From NCBI RefSeq assembly GCF_965263005.1, contig NZ_OZ253579.1, positions 3,658,001-3,722,000 on the forward strand: a DNA stretch of 64,000 bases, in the 5' to 3' direction. The notes below the pieces were generated by a model. It was not told the DNA's origin, made no database searches, and saw nothing but the letters and a program-made list of their open reading frames with translations. The position numbers and the translations under genes are program-made. This DNA comes from Rariloculus sp965263005. GTDB taxonomy: Bacteria > Pseudomonadota > Gammaproteobacteria > Steroidobacterales > Rariloculaceae. Below, piece by piece: positions 1 to 8,285 of this stretch. Each line of letters opens with the position of its first letter. Position 1 is the first letter of the stretch.

Positions 1-165
1 GACGGCTTCCGGCGTGGTCGCGGGATCCGGCGCGAGTCCTACGGGTGCGCGGCTTGCGCTGCGCCAGTTCCCGCCCGTACTGCGCTGCTCGCGGTCCATG
101 TGCGCCAGCGCGAACAGCACGAGAGGCAGCAGCACCAACAACGATTTCGCACCCGGCCTTCTCAT
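1..165 (-). CDS. DUF3750-like protein, N-terminal part only
   Basis: Only the first 55 codons lie in the window; the gene runs off the left edge. The product starts with a basic tip and a hydrophobic stretch (MRRPGAKSLLVLLPLVLFAL), so it is probably exported or membrane-anchored. It continues with AHMDREQRS and GLAPDPATTPEAV, which I recognise as the start of DUF3750 proteins, a family without an assigned function. The ATG at 163-165 overlaps the TGA stop of the upstream channel gene (ATGA), which suggests translational coupling. The family call rests on a short stretch. Confidence 0.6.
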   Translation of the reverse strand, partial: MRRPGAKSLLVLLPLVLFALAHMDREQRSTGGNWRSASRAPVGLAPDPATTPEAV

Positions 166-1394
166 GACGAGCCCTGTGTCCGCTCGAGCAGCCGTGCAAC
201 ATCGGAACCGGCCGGACGTTGAAACAGGCGCAACCCGAACTCGGGCAGTATCGCGATCATGTGATCGAAAATGTCCGATTGCACGTCCTCGTAAACGATC
301 CAATCCGTGCTCTTCGTGAAACAATAGATCTCTATCGCCAACCCTTCCGGTCCGGGTGGGTTCTGGCGGATGAGCAGCGTCATGTCAGTGTTGATCTTTG
401 CGTGCGTCTTCAGGTAGGCGAGCGTGTAAGCACGGAAGGTGCCCACGTTGGTCAGACGGCGGCGGTTGACACTCACGCCCCCGGCTTTCCCGAGGCTCGC
501 CTGGGCCTCGGCAAGCTCACGCTCCTTGTCGTTGAGATAGCCTTCGAGCAGCGCGAATCTCTTGAGATTCCCGACCTCATCGGCATCGAGAAACCGGATC
601 GACGATTGATCGATATTGACTGCGCGCTTGATGCGGCGCCCGCCGGACTCGGACATTGCGCGCCAGTTCCTGAACGACTCGGCAATGAGCTTGTACGTCG
701 GGATCGTCGTAATGGTCTTGTCCCAGTTCTGAACCTTGATCGTGTGCAGCGCAACCTCGATGACGTCGCCGTCCGCGCCGCACTGCGGCATCTCGATCCA
801 GTCTCCGACCCGGAGCATGTCGAGCGCGGTGAGCTGGACGCTCGCGACGAGGCCGAGAATCGTGTCCTTGAACACGAGCAGCAGCACCGCGGTCATCGCG
901 CCGAAACCGCCGAGGAACAGAATCGGTGACTGCTCGAAGATGATCGCGACGATGAGAACGCCGCCGACGATGTAGACGATGATCTGTACCAGTTGAACGA
1001 CGCCCTTGAGCGGCCGCACGCGCGCCAGCGGATAGGATTCGTAGATCTGGTTGGCAGCTCGCAGCGTCGCGGTCAATGCCATCGTGAGCATCAATACGAC
1101 GTAGGCCATGGCTACGTTTTGAACGAGTTGCACGACCTGCGGCGGCAGGCCGCGCAGAATCCCGATGCCCGAGAAAATTATCAGCGCCGGAACGACGTGT
1201 GCGAGGCGTCCGAACACCTTGTGGTCGACGAGCGCATCGCCCCACGGGATCGCGTCGCTTCTCGCGACCCTGCGCACGAAGCGCAGCAGCACTCGGGTGA
1301 CGATGATGTCGGCGACGACCGCCGCACCGGCCAACAGCAGCACACCTGCCACCGCAAGGATTATTGGGTCGAGACGTTGCAACTGCTCGAGCAT
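162..1394 (-). CDS. MscS-family mechanosensitive channel (YbdG-like)
   Basis: A 410-residue inner-membrane protein of the small-conductance mechanosensitive channel family, which opens under membrane tension to release solutes. Five hydrophobic segments are visible (about residues 9-40, 67-84, 92-112, 132-155 and 157-188). The last is the glycine/alanine-rich pore helix, ending in KDTILGLVASVQL. It runs into the MscS beta domain (LRVGDWIEMP, then a segment ending IPTYKLIAESFRNW). Length and layout fit the YbdG/MscM branch better than E. coli MscS, which has about 286 residues. A GAGGA sequence lies immediately before the ATG, closer than usual. The stop overlaps the start of the next gene. 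Family is secure, subfamily less so. Confidence 0.88.
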   Translation of the reverse strand: MLEQLQRLDPIILAVAGVLLLAGAAVVADIIVTRVLLRFVRRVARSDAIPWGDALVDHKVFGRLAHVVPALIIFSGIGILRGLPPQVVQLVQNVAMAYVVLMLTMALTATLRAANQIYESYPLARVRPLKGVVQLVQIIVYIVGGVLIVAIIFEQSPILFLGGFGAMTAVLLLVFKDTILGLVASVQLTALDMLRVGDWIEMPQCGADGDVIEVALHTIKVQNWDKTITTIPTYKLIAESFRNWRAMSESGGRRIKRAVNIDQSSIRFLDADEVGNLKRFALLEGYLNDKERELAEAQASLGKAGGVSVNRRRLTNVGTFRAYTLAYLKTHAKINTDMTLLIRQNPPGPEGLAIEIYCFTKSTDWIVYEDVQSDIFDHMIAILPEFGLRLFQRPAGSDVARLLERTQGSS

Positions 1395-1899
1395 TCCTCA
1401 ATCACTCAACACGGGCGCTTAACACCGGCACTCAACACACTTCCGAACGCCGGCGCTCCAATCGGGCACTGAAAACGTGCGCTCAACACGGGCGCCGAAC
1501 ACGGGGTTCGCGAAAGCGGCGATTATAGTCGGACTCGGTACCGTGAGCGGCATCGCGCTCGTTCGCAAGAATTCTGACCCGGACCTCGGGCCGTTGCGGC
1601 GCTTCAGCGAGCGCGGGGCACGGCCGGATTGCTCGGGGCTCTTCAGGACGCACGGCGCCCCTGCGCAGCAGATGCTGTTGGCGGCCTTGAGTGCAGCAAT
1701 TCTGTCACACGCGGTGGCCAGCGGAAGCCCTGCAGTACCCCGGCCCGGCGTGTTGAAGCCCATCCTGAAGAGCACGAAATTACCGATTGCTTGAAATATG
1801 TATTCCCCTGCTCTTCTGACACTAGGGGAAGCGTTCCGTAAGCGATTCACTGAGGAATTGCCACCGGCTTGTAGCATTGGAACAACAGCGAACTTTTTT
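1395..1899. other. Intergenic region with degenerate short repeats
   Basis: About 500 bases without a convincing gene; open frames on both strands lack recognisable protein character. The part next to the channel gene holds imperfect direct repeats. The 14-mer CTCAACACGGGCGC occurs exactly at 1405-1418 and 1482-1495, and ACTCAACAC recurs near 1430. A T8 run lies at about 1894-1901, just before the mltF promoter. Nothing else is seen. Confidence 0.5.
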
Positions 1900-1927
1900 T
1901 TGCGAATCGGCCGGCTGCGAGTATAAT
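1900..1927 (+). promoter_or_regulatory. Probable sigma-70 promoter of mltF
   Basis: A TTGCGA -35 box (1900-1905) and a perfect TATAAT -10 box (1922-1927) are separated by 16 bases. The mltF ATG follows 11 bases after the -10, so the leader would be very short. I see no strong ribosome-binding site between them. Confidence 0.6.
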
Positions 1928-1938
1928 CGCGCGCCCCC

Positions 1939-3345
1939 ATGATCTGGAGACTGAGACTCTTGAGACTGTTTGCAGCGATCGTCCTCGGCGCACTGCTTGG
2001 GTCGTGCTCGTCCCCGCCGACACTGCTCGAGCAGATCATGCAGAGCGGCGAGTTGCGCGTCGTCACGCGGCACTCGCCGACGACGTTCTATACCTATGGT
2101 GACGAGGGGCGCGGTATCGAGTACGAGCTCGTACGCGGTTTTGCCGAACGGCTCGGCGTCGAACTCAGAATCGACGTTGCCGATCAGTTCCAGCAGGTCT
2201 TTAGCGATGTCTCGCGCGGCAGAGCCCACATCGGGGCCGCAAGTCTCACGGTTACCGACGCCAGGAGCGAGCTTGTAGTCTTCGGTCCCGCATACCAGCG
2301 AGTCGAGCAACAGATCGTGTATCGCCGCGGAACGCCAACGCCGCGGGGATTTGCGGACCTGATCGGCGGAAGGTTCGAGATCCTCGCGGGATCGAGCCAC
2401 GTCGGCCTGCTCGAGCAGGCACGCGACGAGCACCCGAATCTGGAATGGGTCGAAGACCCCGGCGCAAGCCTCGAGAAATTGGTCCGCAGGGTCGCGCAAG
2501 GCGAAATCGATTATACGATCGTCGATTCGACCGCGTTTCAATTGCTGCGCAGTGCTTATCCGGAGGTGCGCGAGGCTCTCAGCATCGGCCAGGCCGGTGA
2601 AATAGCGTGGGCGTTGCCAAAGGACGCGCCGGCGTTGCACGAGCGCGTCGCCGCGTATTTTGCGGAGATCACCGCCACGGGCGAGCTCCAGGTCGTGCTC
2701 GACCGATACTACTTCACGTCACGAACGTTCGATTACGTCGAATCGCGCGCGTTCGCCCTGCATTTCAATTCGAGGCTCGCCAGGTATCGCCCGCTGTTCC
2801 GGGAGGCCGAGCTTGCAACCGGGATCAGTTGGCGCTTGCTCGCGGCGATCGCCTATCAGGAGTCGCACTGGAATCCCAAAGCCATCTCGCCAACCGGCGT
2901 GCGCGGCCTCATGATGCTGACGAAGAACACGGCCCAGATGATGGGCGTCGTCAATCGCAACGATCCTCGAGAGAGCATTCTCGGCGGCGCACGTTACCTG
3001 AAGCGCGTGCTGAAGAAGATCCCGGACCGTATTGCCGAGCCTGACAGGCTCTGGCTCGCGGTCGCGTCCTACAACCTCGGCTTCGGCCATGTCGAGGACG
3101 GCCGGATCATCACGGAGATTCAGGGCGGCGATCCCGACAGATGGGAAGACGTTGCCGCGCGGCTGCCGCTGCTGAGCGACGAGCGCTGGTACCAGCGCGT
3201 GGACCGAGGCTATGCGCCGGGGTCAGCATCCGTAGCGTATGTCGACAGCGTCCGCCGCTATTACGAGATGCTCAAATGGATGACCGCGGACGATATCCTG
3301 ACGAGCGAGCCGCCGGTCACCGACAGATTCCCGTCCACCGGCTGA
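1939..3345 (+). CDS. mltF: Membrane-bound lytic murein transglycosylase F
   Basis: Cleaves the glycan strand of peptidoglycan at the outer membrane. The 468-residue protein starts with a lipoprotein signal (lipobox LLGSC, lipidated Cys23). A periplasmic binding-protein-like domain follows (about 30-260), then a C-terminal SLT lysozyme-like domain (about 285-410). The SLT motif AIAYQESHWNP carries the expected catalytic glutamate, Glu308, followed by the usual G-x-x-G-x-M-M-L-T run. This two-domain order is diagnostic of MltF. In E. coli mltF is also close to tadA; here tadA is convergent, with about 110 bases between the stop codons. The first ATG after a strong promoter was chosen as start. 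Confidence 0.95.
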   Translation: MIWRLRLLRLFAAIVLGALLGSCSSPPTLLEQIMQSGELRVVTRHSPTTFYTYGDEGRGIEYELVRGFAERLGVELRIDVADQFQQVFSDVSRGRAHIGAASLTVTDARSELVVFGPAYQRVEQQIVYRRGTPTPRGFADLIGGRFEILAGSSHVGLLEQARDEHPNLEWVEDPGASLEKLVRRVAQGEIDYTIVDSTAFQLLRSAYPEVREALSIGQAGEIAWALPKDAPALHERVAAYFAEITATGELQVVLDRYYFTSRTFDYVESRAFALHFNSRLARYRPLFREAELATGISWRLLAAIAYQESHWNPKAISPTGVRGLMMLTKNTAQMMGVVNRNDPRESILGGARYLKRVLKKIPDRIAEPDRLWLAVASYNLGFGHVEDGRIITEIQGGDPDRWEDVAARLPLLSDERWYQRVDRGYAPGSASVAYVDSVRRYYEMLKWMTADDILTSEPPVTDRFPSTG

Positions 3346-3454
3346 CCGCAACGGCTGTCGGACCGCGGCCAGCCTGAAAATCTCTGGTGTCCGGTGGCTG
3401 CGACGCCATACCGATCGACGTCGCGGGTCCGGCTCCACCGTCGGGACGGCTTGG

Positions 3455-3919
3455 TCAGCGCCGCGCGAGAAAGAACTCCTTGAGCAGCTCTGCCGCATCG
3501 CCGGCGAGCAGTCCGCCTTCGACCTCGATCGAGTGATTGAGGTGCTCGTTTCGAGCGAGCTCGAACACGGAACCGCAAGCGCCCGTTTTCGGGTCCGCGG
3601 CAGCGAATACGATGCGCGCGACGCGTGCATGTACGAGCGCGCTCGCACACATCGGACAGGGCTCCAGCGTCACGTACAGCGTCGTGCCGCTCAAGCGGTA
3701 GTTGCCGATCGCCTTGCCGGCGGACCGCAGCGCGAGCATTTCGGCGTGTGCCGTGGGGTCGTGCTGCCTGATCGAGGCGTTCCCGGCCTCCGCGACCACC
3801 GCCCCTTCGGCCGCAACGAGCACGGCGCCGACAGGCACTTCACCGGACTTGCCGGCGGCTTCGGCGCGGCGCAGCGCGCGGCGCATGAATTCGACGTCCG
3901 CCGCCGTGGGCTCGCTCAT
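3455..3919 (-). CDS. tadA: tRNA adenosine(34) deaminase
   Basis: Deaminates A34 to inosine in the wobble position of tRNA-Arg(ACG). The 154-residue protein has the cytidine-deaminase zinc site: HAE (in PTAHAEMLAL) supplies the zinc-binding His and the proton-shuttle Glu, and PCPMC supplies the two zinc cysteines. A C-terminal arginine-rich helix ending FFLARR is as in bacterial TadA. The ATG at 3917-3919 overlaps the guaA TGA (ATGA), so it was preferred to an in-frame GTG two codons upstream at 3925. It is the last gene of the guaB-guaA-tadA operon. Confidence 0.95.
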   Translation of the reverse strand: MSEPTAADVEFMRRALRRAEAAGKSGEVPVGAVLVAAEGAVVAEAGNASIRQHDPTAHAEMLALRSAGKAIGNYRLSGTTLYVTLEPCPMCASALVHARVARIVFAAADPKTGACGSVFELARNEHLNHSIEVEGGLLAGDAAELLKEFFLARR

Positions 3920-5502
3920 TCCCACTCGATCGTGGCCGGCGGTTTTCCGGAAATATCGTAGGTCACCCGGGAGATGCCGGGAATCTCGTTGATGATTCGC
4001 CGCGACACGTGATCGAGGAAGTCGTACGGCAATCGGGCCCAGACCGCCGTCATGAAGTCGACGGTCTGAACGGCGCGCAACGCCACGACGTAGTCGTAGC
4101 GTCTGCCGTCGCCCATGACGCCGACCGATTTGACGGGCATGAACACGGCGAAGGCCTGGCTCACCTCGTCGTAGAGACCCGTCGAGCGCAGTTCGCTGAC
4201 GAATATGTCGTCCGCGCGGCGGAGCACGTCGGCAAACTCCTTGCGCACGGGCCCGAGAATGCGCACTCCGAGTCCCGGGCCCGGAAACGGATGGCGCTGC
4301 ACGACTTTTTGCGGTAAACCGAGCTCGATACCGATTTTCCGCACTTCGTCCTTGAAGAGATCCCGCAACGGTTCGATGAGCTTGAGCCGCATGCGCTCCG
4401 GCAGCCCGCCGACATTGTGATGGGACTTGATCAGATGGGCCTTGCCGGTCGCGGCGCCGGCCGATTCGATGACATCGGGATAGATCGTTCCCTGCGCGAG
4501 CCAGCGCACATTCGGCAAGCGGTCGGCCTCTTCATCGAATACCTCTATGAACACGCGGCCGATGATCTTTCTCTTCTCCTCGGGGTCAGCGACACCGTCG
4601 AGCGCGCGCAGAAATCTATCCTCCGCGTCGACGCGGATGACCCGCACGCCGAGATGCTCGGCGAACACCTCCATGACCTGATCGGCCTCGTCAAGGCGCA
4701 GCAGCCCGTTGTCGACGAGCACGCAGGTCAACTGATTTCCGATGGCGGCGTTCAGCATTGCCGCGACGACGGACGAGTCCACCCCGCCCGACAGGCCGAG
4801 CAGGACGTTATCGGAGCCTACCGCCGTGCGAACCCGGTCGATGTGCTCGGCAACGATGTTCGCCGGCGCCCAATCTCCCGGGCAGGCGCAGACCTGCCGA
4901 ACGAAACGTTCGATGATCGTGAAGCCGTGCTCGGTATGGGTCACTTCGGGATGAAACTGCAGACCGTAGACGCCGCGCTCCTCATTCGCGATACCCGCGA
5001 GCGGTGCGTTTCTCGACGCCGCGATCGCCCTGAAACCGGGCGGCAGGCTTTCGACACGGTCGCCATGGCTCATCCACACCCTGAGTTCCCGGCCGGCCGG
5101 AACGAGCCCGGAAAGCAGCTCATCATCGCCCGTCAATTCGACTTCGGCATAGCCGAATTCCCGCTGGTCGGCGCTGCGAACCTCACCGCCGAACTTCGCC
5201 GCAAGCGCCTGCATGCCGTAGCAGATTCCGAGGATCGGCACGTCGGCGGCGAATACGGCTTCATTGACCTCGGGGGCGCCCTGGCCTGCGACCGATTCCG
5301 GACCGCCGGACAGGATCACGCCGGACGGACTGAATGCTTCTATCGACGCGCTGGCGGCATCGAACGGCAGGATCTCGCTGTAGACGCCGGCCTCGCGTAC
5401 GCGGCGTGCGATCAACTGCGTGTACTGCCCGCCGAAGTCGACGATGAGTATGCGTGAGCTGTCGGGCGCCCGTGCCGCAGGAGCCTGAGCCGTCGCGTTC
5501 AA
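3916..5502 (-). CDS. guaA: GMP synthase (glutamine-hydrolysing)
   Basis: Converts XMP to GMP with ATP and glutamine, the last step of guanine nucleotide synthesis. The 528-residue protein has an N-terminal class I amidotransferase domain with nucleophile Cys94 (GICYGMQ) and the His/Glu pair in FHPEV. It is followed by an ATP-pyrophosphatase domain (PP-loop LGLSGGVDSS) and the C-terminal dimerisation domain ending KPPATIEWE. Length matches the family (about 525). It starts 6 bases after the guaB stop and overlaps the tadA start by 4 bases, so the three genes are probably one transcript. Confidence 0.97.
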   Translation of the reverse strand: MNATAQAPAARAPDSSRILIVDFGGQYTQLIARRVREAGVYSEILPFDAASASIEAFSPSGVILSGGPESVAGQGAPEVNEAVFAADVPILGICYGMQALAAKFGGEVRSADQREFGYAEVELTGDDELLSGLVPAGRELRVWMSHGDRVESLPPGFRAIAASRNAPLAGIANEERGVYGLQFHPEVTHTEHGFTIIERFVRQVCACPGDWAPANIVAEHIDRVRTAVGSDNVLLGLSGGVDSSVVAAMLNAAIGNQLTCVLVDNGLLRLDEADQVMEVFAEHLGVRVIRVDAEDRFLRALDGVADPEEKRKIIGRVFIEVFDEEADRLPNVRWLAQGTIYPDVIESAGAATGKAHLIKSHHNVGGLPERMRLKLIEPLRDLFKDEVRKIGIELGLPQKVVQRHPFPGPGLGVRILGPVRKEFADVLRRADDIFVSELRSTGLYDEVSQAFAVFMPVKSVGVMGDGRRYDYVVALRAVQTVDFMTAVWARLPYDFLDHVSRRIINEIPGISRVTYDISGKPPATIEWE

Positions 5503-5508
5503 TCGAGC

Positions 5509-6975
5509 TTACTCCATGCGGTAATTCGGCGCTTCCTTCGTAATCGAGACGTCGTGCACATGACTCTCGCGCCGGCCGGCGCCGGTGATCCGGACAAAAT
5601 TCGGCTGTTCGCGCATCTGCGTGATGTCGCTGCAGCCCGTATAGCCCATCGCGGCGCGCAGACCACCGACGAGCTGATGGACGATCGCGACGAGACTGCC
5701 CTTGTAGGGAACGCGCCCCTCGATCCCCTCGGGTACGAGCTTCTCCAGTTCCTCGCTCGCGTCCTGAAAATACCGTTCCGCGGAGCCGTCGGCCGCCGCC
5801 ATCGCACCGAGCGAGCCCATGCCGCGGTACGACTTGTAGGAGCGGCCCTGATAGAGCTCGACCTCGCCCGGAGACTCTTCCGTGCCAGCGAAGAGGCTGC
5901 CGATCATCGTCGAATGCGCACCTGCCGCGATCGCCTTGGCGACATCGCCGGAGTAGCGAATACCGCCATCGGAGATCACGGGGACATCGGTCTTCTCAAG
6001 CGCCGCGGCCACTTCCGCCACAGCCGTGATCTGCGGCACGCCGACGCCTGCGACAAACCGCGTCGTGCAAATCGAGCCCGGGCCCACACCGACCTTGACG
6101 GCATCGACGCCCGCTTCGACGAGCGCCGTGGCGGCCTCGGCCGTCACGATGTTGCCGGCGACCAACTCAAGATCGGGATGCTTGCGCTTGATGTCCGCGA
6201 CGCGTTCGAGCACGCCGCGCGAGTGACCGTGGGCCGTGTCGACGATGACGATGTCGACGCCGGCCTCGACGAGCAGCGCGACCCGCTCCTCGGTATCGAT
6301 GCCGGTGCCGACTGCGGCGCCGACCCTGAGCGCCCCGAGGCCGTCCTTGCAGGCATGCGGGTAGTCGGTGGCCTTCTGGAAGTCCTTCGCCGTAATCATG
6401 CCGCGAAGCTCGAAGTTGTCATCGACGACGAGAACCTTCTCGATGCGGTGCCGATGCAGCAGCGTCAGAACCTCGTCCTTGCCGGCGCCCTCGCGCACCG
6501 TGACGAGGCGCTCCTTGGGCGTCATGACCGTCGACACGGGCGCGTCGAGTTGCGTTTCGAAGCGAAGATCGCGGTGCGTCACGATACCGACGAGCTCTTC
6601 ACCTTCGACGACGGGCACGCCGGAGATATTGTTGGCCTGGGTAAGCTCGATGACCTCGCGGATCGTAGCGCCGGGATTGATGGTGATCGGGTCGTTGATC
6701 ACGCCGCTCTCGAATTTCTTGACCGCACGCACCTGGCGGGCCTGCTCGTTCGGCGGCATGTTCTTGTGAATGATGCCGATCCCACCCTCCTGGGCGAGTG
6801 TGATCGCGAGCTTGGTCTCCGTGACCGTGTCCATCGCCGCGGCGACAATCGGAATGTTGAGCTCGAGCGACCGGCTCAAGCGTGTCTTCAGTTTGACTTC
6901 GCGCGGCAATATCTCGGAGTAGGCGGGCTGCAGGAGGACGTCATCGAAAGTGAGCGCCTCGTGAATGATCCGCAT
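5509..6975 (-). CDS. guaB: Inosine-5'-monophosphate dehydrogenase
   Basis: Oxidises IMP to XMP with NAD+, the rate-limiting step towards GMP. The 488-residue protein starts MRIIHEALTFDDVLLQP, the standard IMPDH opening. The TIM barrel is interrupted by a CBS-domain pair (about residues 95-205; VVEGEELVGIVTHRDLRF and the ELRGMITAKDF half). The catalytic cysteine lies in GPGSICTTR, and the flap region contains YRGMGSLGAM. The frame stays open far upstream through a tandem repeat, but family alignment and a GGAG site 7 bases before the ATG at 6975 fix the start. First gene of guaB-guaA-tadA. Confidence 0.97.
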   Translation of the reverse strand: MRIIHEALTFDDVLLQPAYSEILPREVKLKTRLSRSLELNIPIVAAAMDTVTETKLAITLAQEGGIGIIHKNMPPNEQARQVRAVKKFESGVINDPITINPGATIREVIELTQANNISGVPVVEGEELVGIVTHRDLRFETQLDAPVSTVMTPKERLVTVREGAGKDEVLTLLHRHRIEKVLVVDDNFELRGMITAKDFQKATDYPHACKDGLGALRVGAAVGTGIDTEERVALLVEAGVDIVIVDTAHGHSRGVLERVADIKRKHPDLELVAGNIVTAEAATALVEAGVDAVKVGVGPGSICTTRFVAGVGVPQITAVAEVAAALEKTDVPVISDGGIRYSGDVAKAIAAGAHSTMIGSLFAGTEESPGEVELYQGRSYKSYRGMGSLGAMAAADGSAERYFQDASEELEKLVPEGIEGRVPYKGSLVAIVHQLVGGLRAAMGYTGCSDITQMREQPNFVRITGAGRRESHVHDVSITKEAPNYRME

Positions 6976-7101
6976 CGAGATCTCCGGCCGGACGAGTGAG
7001 GCGCGCCAGTTTAATCCCCTTGGCGAGTCCGGTAAATGGCTCGCGGCCGGTAGCGCGCCGATCCGTCTGAAAGTTGATCGAAACAACCAGACGTGGACCC
7101 G

Positions 7102-7287
7102 GAGTCCGGCGCCTTGTCCCGTCGGCCAACCGGCCAAGAGTAATCCGGCGCCTTGCCCCGTCGGCCGACCGCTCAGGAGTGATCCGGCCCCTGATTCCGT
7201 CGGCCGACCGGCCAGGAGCGATCCGGCGCCCGGTTCCGGCCGCCGACCCCGCAGGACGGGTCCGACGCCTCGTCCGCGAGCAGTCAG
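7102..7287. repeat. 39-bp tandem repeat, about 4.7 units
   Basis: Units lie at 7102-7137 (36 bases, one 3-base deletion), 7138-7176, 7177-7215, 7216-7254 and a degenerate partial one at 7255-7287. Each begins GAG, contains ATCCGGCGCC and GTCGGCCGACC, and ends CCAG or similar. The units fill most of the 308-base gap between the guaB start and the stop of the next gene. Because 39 is a multiple of three, the array is open in several frames (GRPTGQGAG-type repeats), but I see no gene in it. Confidence 0.85.
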
Positions 7288-8204
7288 ACGTTTTCGATGA
7301 ACTCCCTCATCCGCGCGCGCGCTTGCGCGTCGGGAACGGGGCCGAAGGCCGTGGATGCGTTCTCGGCCATGTGGACCGGATTGCTCGTCTCCGTCAGTAC
7401 GCACGTGATCGCCGGATTGGCGAGGATGTATTTGAGCGAGAACTGCGCCCAGCTAGTGCAGTCGAACTCGGCCGTCCATTCGGGCAAGGCCTGTCCTTCA
7501 AGCCGCCCGAAATACGCTCCGTTCATGAACGGCCGGTTGATCACGACCGCGATGCCGAGATCCTGAGCCATCGGCAGCAGGCGCTCCTCGGCGAGCCGCT
7601 CGGTGATCGAATAGTTGACCTGTATGAAATCCGGTGTCTCGCGGCCGAGAAACTCCTCGAGCTGCTCATAGAGGTCGAACTGCGCGACCGTGACGCCGAT
7701 GTAACGCGTGGCGCCCTCCTCCTTCCAGTCCTTTAGCGACGGCCAGTGCACGTCGAGATCCGTCAGGCTGAAGATCTGCGTCAGGTCGAACGTTTCGCGC
7801 TGATACAGCTGCTGCGTCCGGCGAAACTGCGCGATGCCGACATCCTTGCCGATCTGGTCGATTTTCGTCGTCACGAACAGGTTGTCGCGCAGATCAGGTT
7901 CATTGATCACTCGCCCGAATGCCGCATCGTTGTCCGCGTTCCTCGGCCAGGTATCGACGACGCGGCCACCGTGCTCGACGAGTGTGCGCAGCACTGCGGC
8001 AAGCGGCTCCGAACCCTCGGTCTCGACTTGCTGAACGACCTTGCTTGATCCCAAACCGACCACGGGCAGCCGCTCGCCGGTCGCCGGAATCACGCGCGTG
8101 GGCATCTGCTGCTGGGCGAACGCGCGCGCCGGGCCGAAGCCCGAGACGCCGGCGGCGGAAAGCAGTGCGACGAACTCTCGCCGGGATGTCGTGTTGTTTT
8201 GCAT
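7284..8204 (-). CDS. Tat-exported aldo/keto-reductase-like protein
   Basis: A 306-residue protein with a twin-arginine signal (SRREFVALL near residues 7-15, cleavage after AFAQ), so it is exported folded, perhaps with cofactor. The body has the aldo/keto reductase fold: GGRVVDT, VTTKI, WKEEGATRYIGVT and a late FSLKYILANPAI segment. The catalytic Asp and Lys are recognisable. The usual DTSPMYG tyrosine region reads DTWPRNADND, and the usual QIHN histidine region reads QIFS, so two of the four catalytic residues seem to be missing. RBS GGAGGAA precedes the ATG. It lies downstream of the molybdoenzyme and cytochrome genes on the same strand. Actual activity is uncertain. Confidence 0.82.
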   Translation of the reverse strand: MQNNTTSRREFVALLSAAGVSGFGPARAFAQQQMPTRVIPATGERLPVVGLGSSKVVQQVETEGSEPLAAVLRTLVEHGGRVVDTWPRNADNDAAFGRVINEPDLRDNLFVTTKIDQIGKDVGIAQFRRTQQLYQRETFDLTQIFSLTDLDVHWPSLKDWKEEGATRYIGVTVAQFDLYEQLEEFLGRETPDFIQVNYSITERLAEERLLPMAQDLGIAVVINRPFMNGAYFGRLEGQALPEWTAEFDCTSWAQFSLKYILANPAITCVLTETSNPVHMAENASTAFGPVPDAQARARMREFIENV

Positions 8205-8285
8205 TACAGGTTCCTCCGCAGCAGGTTCATGCGACTCCTAAAGCTCGGCGCCGGAGCCGGTCAAGCGCTCGCCGGTCCGGATCGG

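Noticed and set aside
1477..1794. A 105-codon plus-strand frame upstream of mltF.
   Set aside because: No ribosome-binding site, mixed low-complexity residues and no recognisable motif; it overlaps other equally poor frames.
1891..1901. The T8 run before mltF as a rho-independent terminator.
   Set aside because: No stable GC hairpin precedes it; it lies at the -35 region of the mltF promoter.
7102..7287. The 39-bp array as a CRISPR.
   Set aside because: Units are directly adjacent with no unique spacers, and no cas genes are present.
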